This document shows, piece by piece, positions 8,598 to 18,100 of a stretch of 64,000 nt of DNA. The notes under the pieces are model-generated. The model had not been told where the DNA came from. It did no database searches and saw nothing but the letters and a program-made list of their open reading frames with translations. Location: the NCBI GenBank assembly GCA_015075365.1, contig JABTUN010000001.1, positions 1,736,001 through 1,800,000 of the forward strand, in the 5' to 3' direction. The DNA comes from Verrucomicrobiaceae bacterium (GTDB lineage: Bacteria; Verrucomicrobiota; Verrucomicrobiia; Verrucomicrobiales; Verrucomicrobiaceae). The position numbers and the translations under genes are program-made. Numbering within the stretch: the first letter of the stretch is position 1; each line of letters starts with the position of its first letter.

Positions 8598-11464
8598 ATG
8601 AAGACGATCCCCATCCTCCTCGCCAGTCTTTCGCTTGTGATGCTCGCCGCGAGCGCCAGCGCCCAATCCTCCGCCTTCAACTACCAGGGCCATCTCATGG
8701 ACGGCGGCTCCTCGGCCAACGGGAGCTATGACCTCCAGTTCACGCTGAAGAACGCGCTCACGGGTGGCTCCACCGTCGGCACGCCGCAGGTCGTCGCACC
8801 GGTCAGCGTGGTGAATGGCATCTTCACCGTCGCGCTCGACTTCGGCGGCGCGGCGTTTGATGGCGGCGACCGCTTCGTGGAGACCGGCGTGCGGCCCTTC
8901 GGCAGCGCGGGGCCTTATACCGTGCTCGCACCGCGGCAGAAGCTCACCAGCGCCCCCTACGCGGTGCGGGCCGCGAATGCAGGCAATGCCGCCAGCGCCG
9001 CGAACCTCACCGGCACCCTCACCGCCGGGAATGTTCCCGCCAATCTCATCACTGGCGCCATGCTGGCGAACAACACCATCACCGCCACGCAGATCCAGAA
9101 TGGCGCGGTGGGCAGCGCGCAGTTGGCGAACAATGCCGTGGGTGCCGCCCAGATTGCCAGCGGCGCGGTCACGCTGTCGAAGATCGCCGCCACCAGCGCC
9201 TCGGGCTACCTGGGCCAGGGAGCGCTCAGCGGGCTCACCACCGGCACGGCCACCGCCACCGTCACCTTTGCCCAGCCTTTCAGCATCGCGCCCCCCGTGG
9301 TCATCCAGCAGCCGGGCTGGACGCTCGGTGCGGTGAGTACCACCGGCTTCAGCGCCACCACGCCCTTTGCTCCTGTCACCGTGGACAGTGCGGGGGATGT
9401 GGGAGCCGACACCTCGCTGGCGGTGGTCAATGGCCGGCCCGCCATCAGTTACCGGGATGCCACCAACTTCGACCTCAAATACGCCATCGCCCCCAGCGCC
9501 GACGGCACCGGAACCTGGACTACCGTCACCGTGGATAGCGCGGGCGTCCTTGGAGCATACACCTCGCTGGCGGTGGTCAATGGCCGGCCCGCCATCAGCT
9601 ACTTTGATAACAGCGACTTCCAAGGCCGCCTGAAATACGCCATCGCCTCCACAGCCGACGGCACTGGCAGCCCCTGGACCACCCTCACCGTGGACACTGC
9701 GGGCTATGTGGGAGAATACACCTCGCTGGCGGTGGTCGATGGCCGCCCCGCCATCAGTTACTTCGATGCCACCAACGACGACCTGAAATACGCCATCGCC
9801 CCCAGCGCCGATGGCACCGGCACCTGGACCACCCTCACCGTGGACAGCGCGGGCAGCGTGGGACACACACTTCGCTGGTGGTGGTCAATGGCCGGCCCGC
9901 CATCAGCTACTGGATTTCACCAACGGCGACCTGAAATACGCCATCGCACCCAGCGCCGACGGCACCGGCGGTGCCTGGACCACCCTCACCGTGGACAGCG
10001 CGGGGGCGTTGGACTCTACACCTCGCTGGCGGACCGCCCGCCATCGCCATTACTGATCAGCACCGCGACCTGAAATACGCCATCGCCCCCAGCGCCGCCC
10101 CAGTGTTGCCTGGGATCCCACACCAGCTGGCCGATGGCCGGCGCCGGCAGCGCTTGGGACCGAAATACGCCACCGGTGGACAGCAGCACCGTGGGACTGG
10201 ACAGCGCGGGCAGCGTGGGACAATACACCTCGCTGGCGGTGGTCAATGGCCGGCCCGCCATCAGTTACCGATGCTGGGTGGTGGTTCAATGGACGGCCGA
10301 TGGCCACCCGCTGCATGCATGGCCGGTGTTGGCGGCGGTGCGTCGGAGCCTGGCACCGCTGGACAGCGCCAACGGCGACCTGAAATCTCGCTGGCCCAGC
10401 TCCCGCCGCCGGTCTGTGGACGGCTCCAACGACGGTCACCGCGCCAGCACCCTCCGGTGCTGGCGGCAGGCGTGCAGGTCGGCGCGCTGATCCGCGTGCC
10501 AGCGCCGACGATCGCTGGCGCTCGCCGACCAGCTCGCCGCCAGCGCCGTGGATGCCAGCAAGATCGCCACCGGAGCCGTGGACGACAGCAAGCTGGCCCC
10601 GGCCATCAGCGCCACCAAGCTGGGCACCGGGCTGGTGGACAACACCGAGTTTGCCTTCCTCGATGGTGTCACCTCCGGCATCCAGGGGCAGTTCGGCACG
10701 CTGACCACCAATCTAGGCAACCTCACCACCACGGTGAATGGCGGCACCGGCGCTCTGGCGCCAACACGATGAGCGGCAGGATGACCGGCCCGCTCACCCT
10801 GCAAACCACCAGACGCGACGCGAGCGCCACCGCGCGGCTGAGCCTCATCGCCAATGGCGCGCACGAGTGGCGGCTGCAGAGCGTGACCGGCTTTGGCCAG
10901 CCCATCCCCGGCTCAGGGCCCACCGCCAGCTTCCAGCTCATCAACATGACCTCCGCCGTCACCGCCCTCACCGCCCTGCAAGACGGCAAAGTGGGCCTCG
11001 GCCGCATTCCCACGGCCAACCGGCTCGAAGTCGAGGGCGACGCGTCCAAGACCACCGCCAGCGGCTGGGCGGCGAACAGCGACCGGCGGATCAAGGAGGA
11101 CATCCAGCCCGTGATGAATGCGCTCGACACGCTGGGCAAGGTGCGGCTGGTGGACTTCCGCTACACCGATGACTACCGCGCCGCGCATCCCGGCATCGCC
11201 GACCAGCGCTACCTCAACGTGGTGGCCCAGGAATTTGCCGAGGTCTTCCCCGATCATGTGAAGAGCAGCGGCGAGAAGCTGCCGGACGGCAGCGAGATCC
11301 TCCAGGTGGACACCTACCCGCTGACGATCTACTCCGCCGCGGCCGTGCAGGAGCTGCACGCGAAGCACGAGGCCGCGATGAAGGAAAAGGACGCGGAGAT
11401 CGGCGACCTGAAGGCCCGGCTGGAGCGGCTGGAGAAGCTGATCGAGAAAGGAGCCGCGCGATGA
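8598..11464 (+). pseudogene. fibre-like S74 protein gene, paralogue of the preceding gene, broken by frameshifts in a tandem-repeat region
   Basis: The start (MKTIPILLASLSLVMLAAS signal peptide) and first ~120 residues closely copy the preceding protein. An H-type-lectin-like stretch (TVTFAQPFSIAPPVV) and ~50-residue repeats follow (TSLAVVNGRPAISY, DLKYAIAPSADGTGTW). Near 9870 the frame shifts, and the coding signal moves through three frames up to about 10540. It is readable again at 10541-10755 (KIATGAVDDSKLAPAISA), shifts once more near 10755, and finishes in a clean S74 domain (NSDRRIKEDI, NVVAQEFAEVFPD) ending at 11464. This is either a decayed gene or, more likely given the high G+C repeats, a mis-assembled or error-rich repeat block. 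An intact gene would encode roughly 950 residues. Confidence 0.75.
9372..10540 (+). repeat. ~150-bp protein-coding tandem repeats, scrambled at the 3' side
   Basis: Units start with a GTGGACAGTGCGGG-like block near 9380, 9530, 9691, 9840 and 9991, giving periods of about 150-160 bp. Each encodes DSAG..G..TSLAVVNGRPAISY..........DLKYAIAPSADGTG. After about 10030 the unit fragments appear out of order and in changing frames, for example a lone GTCAATGGCCGGCCCGCCAT piece near 10240. Confidence 0.8.
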
Positions 11465-11499
11465 CTGCCTTGCTTCGCCCATTCAACCTTGTCAATTCC

Positions 11500-11943
11500 A
11501 TGAAGACCATCCTCCTCCTCGCCCTCAGCGCCCTCAGCGCCCCGTTCTGCCATGCCCAGAGCTACTCCATCACCTCCGCCGGCGTGGACAGCGGCGGCGG
11601 CATCACCAGCGGCGGGGCGTATGTCCTCTCCGGCTCCATCGCCCCGCTCGGCTGGCAGGCGGCCACCGGCGGCAGCTACAGCCTCAGCGGCGGCCTCTTC
11701 GCGCAATACATGGCCCTCCAGCGGACCGGCGCGCCTTTCCTCTCCATCCGCAGGTCGGGCGCCCATGTGCAGGTCGTGTGGGGATCGCATGTGCCCGGCT
11801 GGGTGCTGCAATCCAACATTTCCGCCCTCGCACCGGGAGGCTGGGTGGACGTGGCCGGCCCTCCGACGGTGAGCGGCGCGGAGCAGTATCACCAGTTCAG
11901 CGCCGGGAGCGGCCCGGTGTTTTATCGGTTGAGGAAGCTGTAG
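11500..11943 (+). CDS. small secreted protein of unknown function
   Basis: A 147-residue protein. The signal peptide MKTILLLALSALSAPFCHAQ is followed by a Gly/Ser-rich domain with SGGAYVLSGS and TGGSYSLSGG, then a segment ending PVFYRLRKL. The FYRL ending is typical of verrucomicrobial secreted proteins that carry a C-terminal beta domain. An in-frame ATG at 11461 overlaps the previous stop as ATGA, so translational coupling is possible, but the signal peptide argues for 11500. The TAG stop codon lies inside the first GTAG of the adjoining REPIN-like element. I do not recognise a specific function. Confidence 0.75.
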   Translation: MKTILLLALSALSAPFCHAQSYSITSAGVDSGGGITSGGAYVLSGSIAPLGWQAATGGSYSLSGGLFAQYMALQRTGAPFLSIRRSGAHVQVVWGSHVPGWVLQSNISALAPGGWVDVAGPPTVSGAEQYHQFSAGSGPVFYRLRKL

Positions 11944-12082
11944 CCCGGTCCAGCGGGCCGGGCCTGCTGTTTCCCGATCCACCGGGGTCACTGCCCCCGG
12001 CTACAGCTCTCCGCTGTAGCCCGGTCCATTGGGCCGGGCCTGCTGTTCCCCGATCCGCCGGGGTCACTGCCCCCGGCTACAG
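11938..12082. repeat. REPIN-like array C (two copies plus a right-end fragment)
   Basis: Copies at 11938-12006 and 12014-12082, followed by a decayed right end (CCTGGCTACAAG). The first copy begins inside the stop codon of the upstream gene: CTG TAG is both the last codon with the stop and the element's left end. Confidence 0.85.
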
Positions 12083-12126
12083 CAGTGACCCTGGCTACAA
12101 GCAGACCTTTCTTCTCTTACTTTCCT

Positions 12127-12179
12127 TGTAACGAATCCGCCGCCGTGGGCTCAGGAGGGGATAAACACCTCGTTCTGCC
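12127..12179 (+). promoter_or_regulatory. conserved leader block before a surface-protein gene (copy 2)
   Basis: The 33 bases at 12127-12159 match 6780-6812 exactly, and the similarity ends at GCCATGCG, which contains the ATG at 12180. A leader shared right up to the start codon supports 12180 as an original start of the giant beta-helix gene. Function is inferred only. Confidence 0.5.
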
Positions 12180-15100
12180 ATGCGCATTTCCTTTCCCACC
12201 CTGCTCTCCCGCTGTGTCTCGCGCGTTGCAGCGCGGTGGCAGCCCAGGCGCAGCCTGCCATTTCGCTCTCGACACGTCCACGCTGGTCTGGCATTCTCGC
12301 CGCCGCGTCTTGCGCCCGTCCCGGGGGCGGCTGGCCTTGGTCCATCCTCCATCGCATCTCCCATGAATGCTTCTCGTCTTGTCCTGCGCATCGCAGGCAC
12401 CCCAGGCACCGCAGCCTGCTCCGCGCCACACCCAACCGTTGCAGCCCGGGGCGTTGCTGTTGCCGGGGGCATCGTTGTAGCCCGGTCCAGCGGGCCGGGC
12501 CGATGTTTCCCGATCCGCCGGGGTCACTGCCCCCGGCTACAGCTTTCCGCTGTAGCCCGGTCCAGCGGGCCGGGCCGATGTTTCCCGACCCGCCGGGGTC
12601 ACTGCCCCCGGCTACAGCTTTCCGCTGTAGCCCGGTCCAGTGGGCCGGGCCGATGTTTCACCCGACCCACCGGGGACATGGCTGTAGCCAGGGGCGGTGT
12701 TGTAGCCGGGGGCAGTGACCCCGGCCGCGCATTCCTCCGCGCCACGGCGGCGCTGCCCCGTGTCATCCTCGCCTTCCTTTTGCTGGCATTGGCCGCCCCC
12801 GCGCTCCGCGCCGGCACCTTCTCCACCGCCGCTTGGACGGATGACGCCACCTCCGGCATCGCCAGCGGGCAGACCACCTGGGCCTATCACTTCGGCTCCA
12901 CCACCGCGTCCACGGTCAATGGCGTCACCGTCACCGGCATCGCGGCGGCACCGGTGACGACGAATCCGAACTTCGACCTCGCGGCACCCACCCCGGCGGT
13001 CTTCAACAACGACATGAACACCCTCACCAGCCTCACCGGCACGGGCAGCGCGGACATCGCCAGGGACTTTGTGTATAGCAACGCGTCCGGCGGCGTCATG
13101 TCCGTCACCGTGAAAGGACTCACGGCGGGCGGCACCTACACCGTCACGTTTCTCAGCGTCGGCTGGGAGGCGGCGGGTGCCCGTTTGCTCACCTTTGCCA
13201 GCGGCGCGGACTCGCGCAGCGTGGACCAGGGCCAGTTTGGCGACAACTATGGCATCCGCATCGACTACACCTTCACCGCCACGGCGGCCACCCGGCTCAT
13301 CACCCTCACGCCGCAGAATGCCAGCTTCCGCTTCCACCTCTACGGCCTCGCCCTGCGGGCCGAGGCCGCGCCCACCACCGTCACCACCGCCGCCGACTCC
13401 GGCCCCGGCTCCCTGCGCTGGGCGTTGGTCAATGCGGCGGAGCGCTCCGGCGCGGACACCGTCACCTTCGCCTCCGCGCTGAGCGGGCAGACGATCACCC
13501 TGGGCAGCGAGATCGTCATCAACGACAGTGCTGGCGTCACTGTGGATGCCAGCGGCCTGCCCGGTGGCATCATCGTCTCCGGCGGGAATGCCAAGCGGCT
13601 CCTGTCGCTGAGCTCCGGTTCCGTCGTCACGCTCCGCAGGCTCACGCTCACCGGCGGCACGGGCGTCGGCACCTTCGACTCCGGCCGCGGCGGCGCGGTT
13701 TATGTGAACCTCGCCACGCTCACGCTCGACCGCTGCACGCTGCGGGACAACACGGGACCCACGCCCGCTGTTGACGGTGGGGGCATCTACAACAGCTCCA
13801 GCACCGTCACGCTCACGGGCTGCACCCTCTCCGGCAACACCACGTCCGTTCGCGGCGGCGCGCTCCACAACAACTTCGGCACCGTCTCGCTCACGAACTG
13901 CACGCTCTCCGGCAACACCACCTCCACACACGGCGGCGGCATCTTCAACAAAGGCGGCACGCTCACCCTCACCCACTGCACCGTGGCGGGGAATTCGGCC
14001 ACGGACGCGGCCAGTGGAGAGGGCGGCGGCATCTTCAACGACTTCGCCATCAACTGCACCCTGGAGAACAGCATCGTCGCCACCAACACCGCCGGCAGCG
14101 GCTTCGGCGAGCAGATCCTCCAGGACGGCGGCACCCTCACCCGTCTGGGGGCGAATCTCGTGAGCAGCCTCGTGGCCGGCACGGACCTCTTCAATGGTGC
14201 CACGCTCACAGGCAGCGGCACCGTCAGCAATGCCGCGCCCAACCTCGCTGCGCTCGCCAGCAATGGCGGCCCCACGCAGACGATGCTGCCGAATGCCGGC
14301 AGCCCGGCCATCAATGCCGCCACCGGCAGCACCGCCGCCACCGACCAGCGCGGCCTCTCCCGCCCGCAGGGCGGCACGGCGGACATCGGCGCGGTGGAGG
14401 TGGCCACCGCCTCCACCTTCGTCGTGCAAAACAATGCCGATGCCGGCCCCGGCTCCCTGCGCCAGATCATCGCGGATGCCGCCCTCTCGCCCGGCGCGGA
14501 CACCATCACCTTCGCCTCCGGCCTCAGCGGCCAGATTATCACGCTGGGCAGCGAGATCGTCATCGCCGACACGGCAGCCCTCACCGTGGATGCCAGCAGC
14601 CTGCCCGGCGGCCTGAGCCTCACGGACACGGGGAATGTGGACCACCGCCTGCTCTCCACCTCCACCGCCACTCATCTCACCCTCTGCGGCCTCACGCTGG
14701 CCGGTGGCGGCGGCGCATTCGGCGACGGTGGCGGCTCCATCTATAATCAAGGCAACCTCACCCTCACCAACTGCACGATTTCCGGCAGCACTGCGGGTGG
14801 CTACGGCGGAGCCATCTTCAACAGCAATCCCACCCAGACCGCTGTGCTCTCGCTCACCGGCTGCACACTGGCGAATAATAGCGGGCTTGCTGGCGGAGCG
14901 ATTTTCAATGACTCCTCTCTCGCGTTGACGAATTGCACCCTCTCCGGCAATTCCGTCAGTGACGAAGGCGGCGGGATTTTCAACTCCGGCAGTGGCACGC
15001 TGACCCTCACCCAGAGCACCCTCTCCGGCAATTCCGCCAGGCTCGGCGGCGGGATTTACAGCTTCGGCGGCACGGTGACCCTCACCCGCAGCATCGTGGC

Positions 15101-18100
15101 CGGCAATACGGCAGCAACCGATGCCAACATCTCCGGTTTCGGCGACATCTTCGGCACCAACAACCTCACCGACGGCGATCCGCTGCTCGCCCCGCTGGGG
15201 AACTACGGCGGCCCCACGCAGACCATGCCGCCGCTGCCCGGCAGCCCGGTCCTTGACGCGGGCGGCACCGATTCTTCGCCGTTTACCACCGACCAGCGCG
15301 GTGCGCCCCGCGTGGCCGATGGCGATGGTAATGGCAGCGCCCTCGTGGACATCGGCGCGGTGGAGGTCACCCCGGCCATTGTCAGCAGCCTTGCCGACTC
15401 CGGCGCTGGCTCGCTGCGCGCGGCGCTGGCTGATCCTTTCACCGGCATTGTCTTCTTCGCCCCGGGCCTCAGCGGCCAGACCATCACCCTCACCACCGGC
15501 CAGCTCACCCTCAGCCGCAGCGTGGCCATTGATGCTTCCGGCGTGACCGGCGGCATCACAATCTCCGGCAACTCCAATGGCGACAACGTGCTGGACCCCG
15601 GCGAGAGCCGCCTCTTCGACATCCCTGCGGGCGTCACCGTCGTGCTCCGCAAACTGAATCTCGTCAACGGTATCGCCAATCCTGCTGACACTTCGGTCAA
15701 TGGCCGCGGCGGGGCCATTCACAGCAGCGGCCAGCTCACCGTGGATCAGTGCGCCATCTCCGCCTGCCGGGCCACATGGGGCGGCGGGATTGCAAACCTC
15801 GGCACGCTGACCCTCACCCACAGCACCCTCTCCGGCAATGCCGCCACGAACGGCGGCGGCGGGATTGCAAACGCCGGCACGCTGACCCTCACTCACAGCA
15901 CCCTCTCCGGCAATGCCGCCAGCATCGGCGGCGGGATCTACAATGAGGACGCGAACGTGACGCTGGGAAACAGTATCGTGGCGGGCAACACGGCTCCCAA
16001 TGGCGGCGACATTTATAACAATCGGCTTGTCAACGACCCCACCTTCAACCGCGTCGGAGCCAACATTGTCCTGCTCATCACGAATTCTGGCATTGTCAAC
16101 GAGTCCGGCCCACCCGTCATCACCGCCGCCCCCCTCCTCCGCCCGCTGGGGAACTACGGCGGCCCCACGCCGACGATGCTGCCCAATGCCGACAGCCCCG
16201 CCATTGACGCCGCAGTGGACAGCACCGCGGCCACCGACCAGCGCGGCCTCGCCCGCCCGCAGGGCGGCACGGCGGACATCGGTGCGGTGGAGGTGGCCAC
16301 GGCCTCCACCTTCGTCGTGCAAAACATTGCCGACTCCGGCCCCGGCTCCCTGCGCCAGACCCTCGCCGATGCCGCCCTCTTCTCGCCCGACGCGAGCAAC
16401 ACGATCACCTTCCACCACGGCCTCAGCGGCGAGACCATCCTCCTCACCACCGGCCACCTCACCCTAGGGCACGACCTCACCATCGACGCCACCGGCCTGT
16501 CCGGAGGCATCACGATCTCCGGCAACTCCGACGGCGACAGCGAGGTGGAAGCGGGCGAGAGCCGCATCTTCGATGTTCCCGCTGGCGTCACCGTCACCTT
16601 GCTCAGATTGAACCTCGTCAATGGCATGGCTGATTCTGATGACGTCCCATTCAATGGCCGTGGCGGGGCCATTCGTAACAGCGGGCAGCTCACCGTGGAC
16701 AGGTGCACCGTCTCCGCCTGCCGCGCCCTCAGCGGCGCGGCGATTTACAACCGAACCGGCGGTACGCTGAGCGTCATCCAAAGCACCCTGTCGGGCAATT
16801 CTGCCAACTCTGGCGGCGGTCTTTACAACATCGGCACGGCGACTCTCACCAGGAGCACCCTGTCGGACAATTCCGCCACCCAGAGCGGTGGCGGCATTTA
16901 CAATTACACCATGCTATCCCTCACCCAATGTACTCTCTCGAGAAATTCCGCCCACTCTGGCGGCGGAATTGACACCGATGGATCGGTGCCCCTCACCGAT
17001 TGCACGATCGCGGGCAATTCTGCCAGCTCCCAAGGCGGCGGGATTCGCACCACCTTCGGATCTGCGACCCTCACCCGCACCATCATCGCCGCGAACACGG
17101 CCCCCAATTCTGCCAACATCTTCGGCCCTTTCTCCGCCACCCATACTCTGACCAGCGGCGATCCGCTGCTGGCCCCGCTGGGGAACTACGGTGGTCCCAC
17201 ACAAACGATGCCGCCGCTGCCCGGCAGCCCGGCCATTGACGCCGGCGGCAGCACCACGGAGACCACCGACCAACGCGGTGCCCCCCGTGTGGTGGATGGC
17301 AATGGCGACAGCACTGCGAGCGTGGACATCGGCGCGGTGGAGGTCACCCCCGCCATCGTCACCAGCACCGCCGACTCCGGCCCCAGCTCCCTGCGCGAGG
17401 TGCTGGCCGATCCTGATCCCTTCATCACCACCGTCATCTTTGCCGCCCCGCTCAGCGGCGGCACCATCACCCTCACCAGCGGCCAGCTCACCCTCAGCCG
17501 CAGCGTGGCCATTGATGCCTCCCACTTGGCGCAGGGCATCACCCTCTCCGGCAATTCCAATGGCAACGCCACGCTGGACCCCGGCGAGAGCCGCCTCTTC
17601 GACATCCCGGCGGGCGTCACCGTCGTGCTGCGCCGGCTGAATCTCATCAACGGCATCGCCAATCCTGCGGACCTAACAGTCAATGGCGCGGGCGGGGCCA
17701 TCCGCAGCAGCGGGCAGCTCACCTTGGACCAATGCGCCATCTCCGCCTGCCGGGCTAGCGCAGGCGGAGGTCTCGCTACTGCCGGCGGCAGCGCCACCGT
17801 CACTCAGAGCACATTCTCAAACAATTTCGCCGTTGTCGGCGGCGGGCTTGCCTTCTTTGACTCGACCGCGACACTTGCCAGAAGCACCGTTTCGAGCAAT
17901 TCCGCCACCCGAGGCGGCGGGATCTTCGGTGGTTCCCTGTCATATCCCTTTGTGAACGGCACAATAACCTTGGCGCAATGCACCCTCGCGGGTAATTCCG
18001 CCCAATACGGCGGCGGGATTAGCCTTGAGAGTGGCCACTTCACGGGGAACCTCGTGCAAAGCACCATTTCAGGCAATTCCGCCAGTCTGTTTGGCAGCGG

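Noticed and set aside
6849..9866. 1005-codon open frame on the minus strand opposite the fibre genes
   Set aside because: It is the antisense shadow of high-G+C coding sequence: the plus-strand frames carry signal peptides and S74 motifs, while the minus-strand protein is low-complexity Gly/Ala/Arg/His without recognisable motifs.
12612..16457. 1281-codon minus-strand open frame opposite the giant beta-helix gene
   Set aside because: Repeated antisense of the beta-helix modules (VEGDRVARVG-like blocks recur with the same period), with no motif of its own.
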